Source: an uncultured Clostridia bacterium
GTDB lineage: Bacteria; Bacillota; Clostridia; Christensenellales; Aristaeellaceae
Assembly: GCA_934643825.1 (NCBI GenBank)
Contig: CAKUCW010000007.1
Location: 1-64,000 of the forward strand
Reading direction: 5' to 3'
DNA length: 64,000 nt
The position numbers and the translations under genes are program-made. Under the pieces are notes generated by a model. It was given only the letters and a program-made list of their open reading frames with translations, did not search any database and was not told the DNA's origin. Below are positions 1 to 7,861 of this stretch, piece by piece (the stretch's first letter is position 1; the number at the start of each line of letters is the position of its first letter).

Positions 1-49
1 TGATCTGGGCCTTAATGATTTTTGAAATCTCTTCGGGTTTCAGATCCAT
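1..49 (-). CDS. atpA: ATP synthase F1 subunit alpha, N-terminal fragment
   Basis: Only the first 16 codons are in the window; the gene continues past position 1. The translation begins MDLKPEEISKIIKAQI, which is the usual opening of F1 alpha subunits (basal helix that contacts the delta subunit). The start is the ATG at 49-47, 35 bp downstream of the atpH stop, in the canonical order atpB-E-F-H-A. The call rests on this short motif plus operon position, so the family is near certain but nothing can be said about the catalytic core. Confidence 0.85.
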   Translation of the reverse strand, partial: MDLKPEEISKIIKAQI

Positions 50-84
50 GGGTTCACCGGCTTTCTTTCTGTAAAATCAAGATA

Positions 85-621
85 TCAGAATTTCGCTGTC
101 AAAGCTCTTCTCAAATGATCCATGCGGCTTTCCAGCGTATTGTCATAGCATTTGCCTGCCATTTCAACACGCAATCCACCAACCACAGTCGAATCAATCT
201 GAACACTAAGCTCGACATGTTTTCCTGTTTTGCGTTCCAGCGCCTCTTTCAATCTAACCAGCTGTGCTTCCTGAAGCGGTTCAGCAGCCATAACCTTCGC
301 CGGAACAATACCATATTTCTCGTTATAGCGATGATGATAATCTTCCAGGCAATCAAATATGCCGCCAAATTCGTCTCTTTCGCAGAGAAGTTTCATGAAA
401 TTAAGCATATACGAATGAACCTGTCCAGAAAAAGCTTGATCCAGCAAAGAAAGACGTTCCGCCTTTGTAATAGACTTGTCCCTGATCAGACGCATATACA
501 TAGGGTTATCCTTCAGAATATGACATACGCCATTCAGCTGTTCAAGAAGTTCTTTCTCGATTCCTTCGTCCTGCGCCAGTGAGAACAATGCGCCGCCATA
601 GGCTCGCCCAAGTTCCGTCAC
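85..621 (-). CDS. atpH: ATP synthase F1 subunit delta
   Basis: 178 aa, normal length for the OSCP/delta family. It forms the upper part of the peripheral stalk and joins F1 alpha to the b subunit dimer. The N-terminal helical bundle (about residues 1-105) starts TELGRAYGGALFSLA, and the C-terminal part holds the family-typical VGGLRVEMAGKCYDNTLESR segment. The start is a GTG at 621-619 whose GTGA overlaps the atpF stop, indicating translational coupling. It lies between atpF and atpA. Confidence 0.95.
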   Translation of the reverse strand: MTELGRAYGGALFSLAQDEGIEKELLEQLNGVCHILKDNPMYMRLIRDKSITKAERLSLLDQAFSGQVHSYMLNFMKLLCERDEFGGIFDCLEDYHHRYNEKYGIVPAKVMAAEPLQEAQLVRLKEALERKTGKHVELSVQIDSTVVGGLRVEMAGKCYDNTLESRMDHLRRALTAKF

Positions 622-1124
622 GACGCCTCACCTACATTCTTAATAAACTCGTTGATCAACGCTTCGTGATCTTTCTCGTTCACTTCGCGTTCGATGACCT
701 GAGAGGCGATATCCATCGCAATGCCGGAAAGTTCACCCTTCATGCCCTCAAACGCTCGACGGCGTTCAATTTCAATTTCGTTATGCGCTCTGTTTTTGAT
801 CTGCTCAGCCTGCGTACGCGCATCCGCGACGATATTCGCAGACATAGCGTTTGCGCTCTCGGTCGCCGTTTTAATCACGCGATCGGCTTCCTGACGAACG
901 CCGGAAATCTTTGCTTCATATTCGGAACGAAGCTCACGGGCATCCGTTTTCGCCTTTTCCGCATCGGCATACAGCTGATCGATCTCCTTCTGACGGGATT
1001 CGATCATGTTATGAACCGGTGTAAAAAGGAATTTCCGTGCCACAACAAAAATTGAGCACGTATTGAGCAGTACAAACAGCGCCGTCCAGAAATTGACGCC
1101 AATGAAACTCTCAAACTGTCCCAT
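618..1124 (-). CDS. atpF: ATP synthase F0 subunit b
   Basis: 168 aa from the ATG at 1124, chosen over a GTG nine bases upstream because an AGGAG lies about 8 nt before the ATG. One N-terminal membrane helix (about residues 8-27, WTALFVLLNTCSIFVVA) is followed by a long charged, heptad-rich helix (about 40-150), the dimeric peripheral stalk. It is the stator arm that holds F1 against rotation. Its stop overlaps the atpH start by GTGA. Confidence 0.95.
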   Translation of the reverse strand: MGQFESFIGVNFWTALFVLLNTCSIFVVARKFLFTPVHNMIESRQKEIDQLYADAEKAKTDARELRSEYEAKISGVRQEADRVIKTATESANAMSANIVADARTQAEQIKNRAHNEIEIERRRAFEGMKGELSGIAMDIASQVIEREVNEKDHEALINEFIKNVGEAS

Positions 1125-1167
1125 TTGATTCACTCCTCTCTTTTGGGATAATCAGAAAGGATGAATA

Positions 1168-1416
1168 TTACAGGGCAAACAGGATCAGGAACGCGATCAA
1201 CAGCGAGTAAATACCCGTGGTCTCCGCAATAGCACAACCCATGATCATCGTGGAACGCAGCGTACCCGCCATCTCCGGATTACGCGCCATGCCTTCAACC
1301 GTCTTGCTGACGGCGTTACCTTCGCCGACGCCAGGACCGATAGCGCCGATGCCCATGCACAGACCTGCGCCGATTGCCTTACCTGCGACCATAATTGCTT
1401 GTGCCAAAGTTTCCAT
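1168..1416 (-). CDS. atpE: ATP synthase F0 subunit c, two-carboxylate (sodium-type) ion site
   Basis: 82 aa, two membrane helices joined by the polar loop ARNPE; the oligomer is the rotating c-ring. The start at 1416 has an AGGAGG about 8 nt upstream; a longer open frame reaching 1692 only reads across atpB out of frame. Numbering from Met1 gives Glu32 (in GVGEGN), Ile63, Glu65, Thr66, Thr67 and Tyr70 (in AIAETTGIY). Positions 32/63/65/66/67/70 are the sodium-coordinating set known from Ilyobacter and Fusobacterium rings. Glu at 32 together with Glu65 is the two-carboxylate variant described for Fusobacterium nucleatum. That the ring carries sodium in vivo is inference. Confidence 0.96.
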   Translation of the reverse strand: METLAQAIMVAGKAIGAGLCMGIGAIGPGVGEGNAVSKTVEGMARNPEMAGTLRSTMIMGCAIAETTGIYSLLIAFLILFAL

Positions 1417-1460
1417 AGAACATTTCCTCCTAAGTTGTAATTGATAATGTATACGAAATA

Positions 1461-2369
1461 TTACTGCACCGCTCCGGTTTCTTCCGGAGGCGGGCAGGCA
1501 TTTCCAATGTAAACCATAGTGAGCAGAGAGAAAACATACGCCTGAACAAAGCCAGAGAAAATATCGAAGTAACAAGACAGCACTGCCGGAATACCGAAGC
1601 TCAGCACCGGCACACCTTCCAGTACGCCCATCGCCTGCAAGAGTCCGAAAACGCCCAGTACGGAGCTGACGATTCCAAGAACCATCGACCACTTTTTATG
1701 TGTCTTTTTCTTGCTCCATACAATCAAGCCGACACCGACAACCGTCAAAACAATCGGAATCAACACACCGTTTGCCGCAATCAGCCCCAGCACCGCGTTA
1801 GAGAGCAGGGACAGCGCCAGATACAAAATGCTGGTGATTACGCCGCCGCCCGCAACGTTACCGAAATGACGAAATGCCATGGATACCGGCTGCGCAATTT
1901 CACCGATAATATTCATCGGAGTCATTACAACAATCGGTTCCGTAAAACCTTTGAGCCATCCGATAAAGCCGTTGTTTTTAATATTGTTATACCAAATCAA
2001 CACCGATACAAGAACAGCCCAAACCAGCGTACAGCTCAAATCCGCCGTCATCGAACGCAGGAAACCGGTCATGCCGATCAAGCTGCCCAAAATGCTGCTC
2101 AAAAAAATCGTTCCAATAAACGGTGCCCAATACAGGTTGTGCTCGCCCATTGTTTCGGCAACCATACCATAGAGCATGGATACGCCTTTTTCAACCAGAA
2201 CCTGTACGCCCGTCGGACGCTTTTGCAGATTCTTTCCAAGCCGTATGCTCAACGCAATCAGGATAATCGTAACGATCAGCGAGGACACCGTTGTCTGCGT
2301 AATCGGTATGCCGCCTAGAATCGGGATCACAAAGTAGACAAATGCGCCAGAAACATTCAAACTGGACAC
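1461..2369 (-). CDS. atpB: ATP synthase F0 subunit a
   Basis: 302 aa polytopic membrane protein that forms the two ion half-channels next to the c-ring. The essential arginine is visible in SMAFRHFGNVAGG (about residue 166), and the conserved last helix FSGFVQAYVFSLLTMVYIG is near 272-290. Translation begins at a GTG (2369-2367) a few bases after an AGGTGA that lies at the end of the atpI-like gene; stop and start are 2 bp apart. It is longer than the roughly 240 aa Gram-positive average because of an added hydrophobic stretch at about 195-250. Confidence 0.95.
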   Translation of the reverse strand: MSSLNVSGAFVYFVIPILGGIPITQTTVSSLIVTIILIALSIRLGKNLQKRPTGVQVLVEKGVSMLYGMVAETMGEHNLYWAPFIGTIFLSSILGSLIGMTGFLRSMTADLSCTLVWAVLVSVLIWYNNIKNNGFIGWLKGFTEPIVVMTPMNIIGEIAQPVSMAFRHFGNVAGGGVITSILYLALSLLSNAVLGLIAANGVLIPIVLTVVGVGLIVWSKKKTHKKWSMVLGIVSSVLGVFGLLQAMGVLEGVPVLSFGIPAVLSCYFDIFSGFVQAYVFSLLTMVYIGNACPPPEETGAVQ

Positions 2370-2371
2370 TT

Positions 2372-2767
2372 TTAATCACCTGACTTTCTGAAAAACTCAG
2401 CTATCGTAATCGTAGGTCTTACAAAAAGAAGCGGAATCACAATCGCAAATACATTGCACAGACCGCTGTTTACGCATGCAAAGAGGATGATGAAAATCAT
2501 GGCAAGTCTGCCAGCATACGAAAACTGAAGCATAGCTTTGCCGCTTTTTATATCTTGATTGACCGCTTTGTCCGCTGCGCTGTTGGCATTTACCGCCATC
2601 AAAAAGAAATTCAGGATTGTCAATACAGCGCCGATCAATCCCCCCAATACGACCGAGCGATCAAAGCGCCCCAGCAATGCAAAGATGGCAAACATAGCTG
2701 CAACACCTATGCACTCACCGATTGCAATAATCCCTGTTTCGTGCAAAACGATTTTCCGGGTTTCCAT
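2372..2767 (-). CDS. atpI: ATP synthase subunit I-like membrane protein
   Basis: 131 aa with about four hydrophobic helices (near residues 12-33, 37-58, 83-102 and 104-118) and a polar loop at about 60-80. Small membrane proteins of this pattern directly upstream of atpB belong to the ATP-synt_I family, thought to assist c-ring assembly or ion supply. Sequence conservation in the family is low, so the call leans on position (between atpZ and atpB) and topology. The ATG at 2767 follows a GGGAGGGG. Confidence 0.75.
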   Translation of the reverse strand: METRKIVLHETGIIAIGECIGVAAMFAIFALLGRFDRSVVLGGLIGAVLTILNFFLMAVNANSAADKAVNQDIKSGKAMLQFSYAGRLAMIFIILFACVNSGLCNVFAIVIPLLFVRPTITIAEFFRKSGD

Positions 2768-2779
2768 ACGCCCCTCCCG

Positions 2780-3028
2780 TCACTGTTTTTTGCCTTTTTG
2801 AGAATGGGAATCTTTCCTGCGCTTTTCCATATATTCCATTTGTTTTAAAGTATTTCTGAAACCGGATACCGCAAGAATAAACCCAAGCAAAATGCCGATC
2901 AGAACCACCCAACGCCCAAGCTGAAATTTCCCGCGCAACCATATCGCCAAGCCGGTCATTCCCCCCAAGGGCAACACCACACTCAACCCAAGCTGTGTAA
3001 GCCAGATCAGCATGCTCCAGTCGCTCAT
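2780..3028 (-). CDS. atpZ: AtpZ/AtpI-like small membrane protein
   Basis: 82 aa with two predicted membrane helices (about residues 6-30 and 39-58) and a very basic tail (EKRRKDSHSQKGKKQ). It matches the AtpZ/AtpI group encoded first in many bacterial atp operons and associated with F0 assembly. First gene of the operon, with a GGAGG 5 nt before the ATG at 3028 and a strong promoter about 60 bp upstream. Short and weakly conserved, so the name is positional as much as sequence based. Confidence 0.75.
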   Translation of the reverse strand: MSDWSMLIWLTQLGLSVVLPLGGMTGLAIWLRGKFQLGRWVVLIGILLGFILAVSGFRNTLKQMEYMEKRRKDSHSQKGKKQ

Positions 3029-3087
3029 TCACGCCTCCATTTTGCAATCAGGCATTTCATTTCACGCGTTCAAACACATCTGTCTAT

Positions 3088-3116
3088 ATTATATCATTGT
3101 CAACTTTTACAGTCAA
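3088..3116 (-). promoter_or_regulatory. Sigma-A promoter of the atp operon
   Basis: On the minus strand TTGACT (3116-3111), a 17 bp spacer and TATAAT (3093-3088), the latter preceded by TGA (extended -10). It lies about 60 bp before atpZ. Confidence 0.85.
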
Positions 3117-3254
3117 TCCACTTTTTCTCTATGCAACCTATCAGAATTTATTTTGAAAGGCAGCCAATTGCATATCGTCCGTATTTTCGTCTATTTAATA
3201 ACGATGCAAAAAATCTGCAGCTCGTTTCGTATAGTTTATGCCCCATTTATAATG

Positions 3255-3361
3255 TGTGTTTGTCTTTTAAGTAGCAATTTCTATTATTCTTTGCACAATC
3301 GGCTCCCATTGACTCGCAAAATTCAGATTTCTTAACATGGTTATTTGCAATTCCCGAAATA
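3255..3361 (+). repeat. Possible degenerate copy of an intergenic repeat (copy D); otherwise featureless AT-rich gap
   Basis: The 405 bp gap between the atp operon and the transporter genes holds the atp promoter, a terminator and this AT-rich stretch. Two pieces resemble the intergenic elements at 29401-29479 and 37291-37367: CTTTGCACAATCGG at about 3274-3287, and TTTGCAATTCCCG followed by ATATATAAAAGCTC just before the terminator. The match is weak and interrupted. No open frame with a ribosome binding site was seen here. Confidence 0.3.
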
Positions 3362-3412
3362 TATAAAAGCTCTCCGACAGGCTGAAACAGATCCGCCGTG
3401 AGAGCTTTTATA
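3362..3412 (-). terminator. Terminator downstream of the ABC importer genes
   Basis: A perfect 12 bp inverted repeat, TATAAAAGCTCT (3362-3373) and AGAGCTTTTATA (3401-3412), 22 bp after the stop of the last permease gene. The A/T outer part of the stem can serve as the U-rich tail on the minus strand, and the arrangement could also work in the other direction. Confidence 0.6.
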
Positions 3413-3433
3413 ACTGGGACTGATCCTCTTTCT

Positions 3434-4258
3434 TTATCCCTTCAAGCCGCCGCGGGCAACACCGCGCACGATGTACTTGCGGGCAAATAAGAACAAAATA
3501 ACCACCGGGAAAACAACAACCGTAGATGCAGCCATCAGCAGTTCAGGATAAGAACCGGCTTCCGTCGTAAAAACTTGAAGTCCCCATGGAAGCGTACGGT
3601 TTTCCTTGCTGACAACGACATACATCGGCCACATGAACGAATTCCAGCTCGCCAATCCATTGAGCAGGATGATCGTCATCAAGGACGGACGCGCCATCGG
3701 AACCATAACCTTCCAAAGGAAACGCCAATTGCTTGATCCGTCGATTCGAGCCGACCAATACAAGCTATCTGAAATCGAATCAAAGAAATTCTTCAGAATG
3801 TATGTATAGAAGATCGAACTGGTAAACGGAAGAATCAGCGCATACAGCGTATCATAGATTTTCAAATTCACGACTGTCGTATAGTTCGTGATGATGAGCA
3901 TTTCAAACGGGATCATCATCAGCGAAAGGAGCAGCGAAAAGATGACGTTACGCCCCGGAAAGCGCAGTCTGGAAAATGCAAAAGCCGCCAGAATCGTTGT
4001 GAATGTCGTGATCGAAACCGAACAGACCATAACAATCACAGAGTTCATAAAGTAGCGGGCAAACGGCGCCATTTCAAACGCACGCTTAAAGTTATCCAGA
4101 CTCAGTCGGCTGGGAAGCCACTGCGGCGGGAAGCGATTGATCTCCTGAGTCGTCTTAAACGCAGACGAGAACATCCAGAAAAACGGGAGCAGCATAATCA
4201 ATGCGCCGAGCGTCAAAAAGAAATACACAAAAAAGCGGGAAATCTTACGCGTGTCCAT
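3434..4258 (-). CDS. Carbohydrate ABC transporter permease, MalG/UgpE type
   Basis: 274 aa with six predicted membrane helices (first at about 10-32). The inner-membrane coupling motif is seen in the segment YWSARIDGSSNWRFLWKVM (about 175-195), the EAA loop that docks on the ATPase. The start ATG at 4258 is preceded by GAGGTGA, which overlaps the stop of the upstream permease gene (4 bp gap), so the pair is translationally coupled. A longer frame upstream only reads into that neighbour. Last gene of the importer operon. Substrate cannot be read from the permease; family members carry sugars, sugar phosphates or glycerol-3-phosphate. Confidence 0.9.
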   Translation of the reverse strand: MDTRKISRFFVYFFLTLGALIMLLPFFWMFSSAFKTTQEINRFPPQWLPSRLSLDNFKRAFEMAPFARYFMNSVIVMVCSVSITTFTTILAAFAFSRLRFPGRNVIFSLLLSLMMIPFEMLIITNYTTVVNLKIYDTLYALILPFTSSIFYTYILKNFFDSISDSLYWSARIDGSSNWRFLWKVMVPMARPSLMTIILLNGLASWNSFMWPMYVVVSKENRTLPWGLQVFTTEAGSYPELLMAASTVVVFPVVILFLFARKYIVRGVARGGLKG

Positions 4259-4262
4259 TCTC

Positions 4263-5180
4263 TCACCTCTTCTTCGCTTTCTTTTGCAGCAACAGCTGAA
4301 CCATTGTAAATGCAAAGATAAACAGGAACAGAATCAACGCAGCAGCAGCAGCAATTCCGTACTTGCGGCTTTCCATCATTGCATAGCGAATGTAGTAGAC
4401 AACTGTATACAAATTATTGAACGGACCGGGTTTGCCATTAAACAGCGGATACAGTTCGGAGAAGACCTTAAAACAGGAAATCGTATTGACGATGCATACC
4501 AGAAAGATCGTCGGCGCAAGCAGAGGCACAGTGATACGCAGGAAAATGCGCAGCCCCTTCGATCCATCCACACGCGCTGCCGTATAATACTGCGGATCGA
4601 TATTCTGCAGACCGGAAAGGAGCAGAATAATCGTAAACGGAAGGATATTCCATACACCGAAAATAACCAGTGCGGGGATGCTCCACGCCGCATTCTCGAG
4701 CCACGGGATTTTGTCAACACCAATGAAAGACAGCAAATAGTTGATGATACCGAAGTTCTTGTTGTACATCAGCTTCCACGCCAAGCCAACAGCCGTAATC
4801 GAGGTGACCATCGGCAGGAAATACGCCGTCTGGAACAGCGCAGAACAGCGCAGTTTCTGATTGAGCAGATACGCAACCACAACGGCAATACACGTCGAAA
4901 TCGGAACAACCAACAGAACATACTTCAGCGTGTTGCCGATTGCCTGAGCAAACTTGGGATCGTTGATAACGGTCTGATAGTTCGCCAATCCCCACTGGTC
5001 AAAATTGCGGCTCAAATGGCTGTATCCCTCTTTAAAGGACATCAGCACAACGTTGATGACCGGATAGAGCGTAAAGACCGCAATACCGATCGCAAACGGG
5101 AGCAGATAAAGATATGGCTCAATTTTCGATAAAAAGCTGCGATTTCCAAGCTCCCGATCCGCAGTCTGTTTCTTTTTCAT
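4263..5180 (-). CDS. Carbohydrate ABC transporter permease, MalF/UgpA type
   Basis: 305 aa with six predicted membrane helices (first at about 26-48, PYLYLLPFAIGIAVFTLYPV) and the EAA loop at about 210-230 (YYTAARVDGSKGLRIFLRI). It pairs with the downstream MalG-type permease to form the heterodimeric channel of a CUT1-family importer. The ATG at 5180 overlaps the stop of the ATPase gene (ATGA), so all three are expressed together. The basic C-terminus (LLQKKAKKR) is cytosolic. Confidence 0.9.
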   Translation of the reverse strand: MKKKQTADRELGNRSFLSKIEPYLYLLPFAIGIAVFTLYPVINVVLMSFKEGYSHLSRNFDQWGLANYQTVINDPKFAQAIGNTLKYVLLVVPISTCIAVVVAYLLNQKLRCSALFQTAYFLPMVTSITAVGLAWKLMYNKNFGIINYLLSFIGVDKIPWLENAAWSIPALVIFGVWNILPFTIILLLSGLQNIDPQYYTAARVDGSKGLRIFLRITVPLLAPTIFLVCIVNTISCFKVFSELYPLFNGKPGPFNNLYTVVYYIRYAMMESRKYGIAAAAALILFLFIFAFTMVQLLLQKKAKKR

Positions 5181-6235
5181 CGAATTCTCTCCCCCGTTTC
5201 GCGATCAAAGAGGAAAACGCCGCGCTTCTTGAGTCCCAGGCGCACATGATCCCCGGCTTTAAGTCCGGCATCCGCATCAATATACGCACGGAAATCATGT
5301 CCGCCCATGCGCAGATACGCCATTTCTTCCTTGCCCATCTGATACATGCGCGTCACATCGCATGCGATCGGACCGTTTGCATCAAGCACAAAGCTCTCAG
5401 AACGAACAGAGAGATTCACTTTTCTTCCATTCTCGACGCCTTCCAGCATCGGCAGCTTTGCTTCTGCTATTCCATCTTCCGTCACAAACAGACCATTCTG
5501 AATCGTACCCGGAATATTGTTGATCGGCGGGTTGCCGAGGAAGTCTGCAACAAACTGGTTGGCAGGCTCGTTGTACAGTCGCTGCGGCAAATCATTCTGC
5601 TGAAGAACGCCGGAACGCATCAGCACAATGCGATCCGAAATGGAAAGCGCTTCTTCCTGATCATGTGTAACAAAAATGGTCGTTACGCCGGTACGCTGCT
5701 GAATACGACGAATCTCCTCACGCATTTCAAGACGCAGACGGGCATCGAGGTTAGAGAGCGGTTCATCCAGAAGCAGCAGACGCGGATTCTTGACCAGCGC
5801 ACGGGCAATTGCAACGCGCTGCTGCTGTCCGCCGGAAAGCTCAGAAGGCTTACGGTTCATCAGCATATCGACATGAACCAGTCTCGCAATCTCATTGGCA
5901 CGCTCGATACGCTCCGCCTTCGGCACCTTCTGTGTCTCCAGCGGGAAGCAAATATTGCCCATAACCGTCATATGCGGATACAGCGCATAGTTCTGGAAAA
6001 CCAGACCGATACCGCGCTTTTCAGGCGGCATCGCCGTAACATCCTGATCGTCAAAGAAAATCTTTCCGCCGCTGACAGGCAAAATGCCCGAAAGCATATT
6101 CAGCAGCGTGCTTTTTCCGCAGCCGGAAGGTCCAAGCAGCGAAACAAGTTCGCCGTCTTCAAGCACGGCGCTAAACTCGCTGACCGCCGTAAAATCGCCA
6201 AACTTTTTCGTGATATGATCGAGTACAACGCGCAT
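5177..6235 (-). CDS. ABC transporter ATP-binding protein, MalK/UgpC type
   Basis: 352 aa. Walker A GPSGCGKST (about 35-43), Q-loop at FQNYALYPHMTV, signature LSGGQQQRVAIARAL (about 133-147), Walker B LLLLDEPLSNLDARL and the switch histidine in FVTHDQEEAL. Residues about 235-352 form the OB/TOBE-type regulatory extension found in MalK-like subunits of sugar importers. The start ATG at 6235 has AGGGAG upstream. Encoded directly before the two permeases, so it very probably energises them. In the UgpC/MsmX group one such ATPase can also serve several importers. Confidence 0.93.
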   Translation of the reverse strand: MRVVLDHITKKFGDFTAVSEFSAVLEDGELVSLLGPSGCGKSTLLNMLSGILPVSGGKIFFDDQDVTAMPPEKRGIGLVFQNYALYPHMTVMGNICFPLETQKVPKAERIERANEIARLVHVDMLMNRKPSELSGGQQQRVAIARALVKNPRLLLLDEPLSNLDARLRLEMREEIRRIQQRTGVTTIFVTHDQEEALSISDRIVLMRSGVLQQNDLPQRLYNEPANQFVADFLGNPPINNIPGTIQNGLFVTEDGIAEAKLPMLEGVENGRKVNLSVRSESFVLDANGPIACDVTRMYQMGKEEMAYLRMGGHDFRAYIDADAGLKAGDHVRLGLKKRGVFLFDRETGERIR

Positions 6236-6275
6236 AGGTCATATCTCCCTTACACTTTTGATTTTTTACTTATTG

Positions 6276-6320
6276 AAAGCTGCGCAAGAATTGACATTAC
6301 GGGCAAATCTTTGCAGCTTT
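6276..6320. other. Intergenic stem-loop between phosphodiesterase and ATPase genes
   Basis: AAAGCTGC (6276-6283) and GCAGCTTT (6313-6320) can pair, with a 29 nt loop, inside the 142 bp gap of the importer operon. There is no U-tract on the minus strand, so an mRNA-stability or processing hairpin is likelier than a terminator. Confidence 0.4.
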
Positions 6321-6377
6321 TTTCGGAAGGCAGGTGGGTTCATCCCTCTGTTTTCTCTATGGCATAAAGCGCAGGTT

Positions 6378-7682
6378 TTACCGCAAAATATCATCCAGAC
6401 ACTTTCCGTCGATATCTTCCATTTCAAATCCGAGGATTTTTGCCATCGTCGGTGCTTCATCTACAAGGCACGCCTGTTCGATAACCGCACCTTTTTTGAA
6501 GGCAGGACCACAGGCAAAGAATGTCGTCCGATGATCGCGCCACGGCAGTCCTCCGTGCGTTCCCGGTGCGGTTTTGTAATCTCCGGGTGCGGCTTTTGTA
6601 AACAGCGGTGCTGCAGGATCGTAGCCAAACGAAAGCGGTTCTTCGCCTTCAATGATGAAGTCAAACGGTCCCGTCAAATGGAAACGCTCATCAGCTTCCT
6701 CTTTTGTAAAGACATATCCCAAGCCATACTTACCGCTGTTCTTCGCTTCCAGAAGCACCTGGTAGACTCTTTGACGAAGCTCCTCATCAGCAGGATTGCC
6801 CAATTCGATCCAGCCGCATCCGCCTGTCGAATGGCAGTATGCGTCAAAAGACTCCAAGTGTCCGTTTTCATCCAGCTTTTGCAAGCCTTTTTCCTGCAAA
6901 ACGCGATTGAAATTCAAAACGCGTTCGACATCAGTCTGTCCATGGTCGCCCATGATGATGAAATTGGTATGCTCAAAATCGCCATATCGACGAATGCTTT
7001 CCATCAACACACCCAATTCACAATCATGCTTCTGCAATTGCAGCTTTGCGGAATCATTATCTACGCCCATCTTATGACGAACCGTATCCAGATCACACAT
7101 CTTTACAAACATGACATCGGGCTGTCCGTAATCCCGAATGATATCCGGTGATACCGCGTTTGTAAAATCGTCATAGCTGCTATTCAGGACCTTATTGCAT
7201 CCGCAAAGCAGATAACCATATTTCCAGAAATAGCGGTCAAGCACCTCTTTGGAAGTCGATTCTTCATAGAACATGCGCGGATTATCGCCCCGATATCTCG
7301 GCGGCAGGCACATTGGCAGATTGATATCCACATCCGCGCCTTCAGAAACCGGCCAGTTAATCAAGCAGGTGCTGTAGCCATGTTCCTTTGCATATTCCGC
7401 GAAGAACTTCTTTTTGACCATGCTCCGTTTGCTATACCACGGCACCGGATGCACGCCTGCTTTGACATGCTCATTGTGCGGAATGCCATGCTTATTCGGA
7501 TAGCATCCCGTCATAATCGATACATGGCAGGGATAGGTAAACGAGGGATAGACCGGCAGCATTTCCCGAACCAGTGCGCCATTTTCAAGAATCCATCCAA
7601 AGTTCTTGAGCGTGCGCATATACGCCACATCTGTTTCGCACAGCGCATCGATCATGAATACCAGCAGTTTGTTCTTCTCCAT
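6378..7682 (-). CDS. Type I phosphodiesterase/nucleotide pyrophosphatase family enzyme, cytosolic
   Basis: 434 aa of the alkaline-phosphatase superfamily. Visible metal-site and nucleophile features: the first Asp in VFMIDAL (about 11), the nucleophile Thr in PSFTYPCHVSIMTG (about 48), HGIPHN, then MGDHGQTDVER (about 246) and a late His in THGGLPW. These fit a two-zinc phosphodiesterase or phosphatase. No signal peptide or membrane segment is present, so it should act inside the cell. It sits between the binding-protein gene and the ATPase/permease genes, which suggests that it cleaves the phosphoester brought in by this importer. The exact substrate is unknown. Start at 7682 with AAGGATG upstream. 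Confidence 0.82.
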   Translation of the reverse strand: MEKNKLLVFMIDALCETDVAYMRTLKNFGWILENGALVREMLPVYPSFTYPCHVSIMTGCYPNKHGIPHNEHVKAGVHPVPWYSKRSMVKKKFFAEYAKEHGYSTCLINWPVSEGADVDINLPMCLPPRYRGDNPRMFYEESTSKEVLDRYFWKYGYLLCGCNKVLNSSYDDFTNAVSPDIIRDYGQPDVMFVKMCDLDTVRHKMGVDNDSAKLQLQKHDCELGVLMESIRRYGDFEHTNFIIMGDHGQTDVERVLNFNRVLQEKGLQKLDENGHLESFDAYCHSTGGCGWIELGNPADEELRQRVYQVLLEAKNSGKYGLGYVFTKEEADERFHLTGPFDFIIEGEEPLSFGYDPAAPLFTKAAPGDYKTAPGTHGGLPWRDHRTTFFACGPAFKKGAVIEQACLVDEAPTMAKILGFEMEDIDGKCLDDILR

Positions 7683-7746
7683 TGACTGTTACATCCTTTT
7701 CTTCGATCTAATGTGTTCTGAAACTCTTGGAGGACTTGGTTATGCT

Positions 7747-7770
7747 CTCTCCCCCCGCATAAGGGGAGAG
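7747..7770. repeat. Inverted repeat in the gap after the binding-protein gene
   Basis: CTCTCCCC (7747-7754) and GGGGAGAG (7763-7770), an 8 bp stem with an 8 nt loop. No U-tract follows. It lies between the terminator after the binding-protein gene and the phosphodiesterase start, so it may protect the 5' end of the downstream mRNA. Confidence 0.4.
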
Positions 7771-7800
7771 AACATAACATTTCAGATTATCAAAGAATGC

Positions 7801-7838
7801 AGAAAAAATGGGCTGACGGACTGATGCCCGCCAGCCCA
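7801..7838 (-). terminator. Attenuating terminator after the solute-binding protein gene
   Basis: Minus-strand stem TGGGCTGGCGG/CCGTCAGCCCA (7838-7828 with 7819-7809, one mismatch) followed by ATTTTTTCT. It lies 24 bp after the binding-protein stop. Placement inside the operon would give more binding protein than transporter, a common arrangement. Confidence 0.8.
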
Positions 7839-7861
7839 ATACGTATTAAACCGGGGTCAAA

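Noticed and set aside
1417..1692. N-terminal extension of the ATP synthase c subunit
   Set aside because: The frame upstream of 1416 overlaps atpB in another frame; the ATG at 1416 has its own AGGAGG and gives the normal 82 aa subunit.
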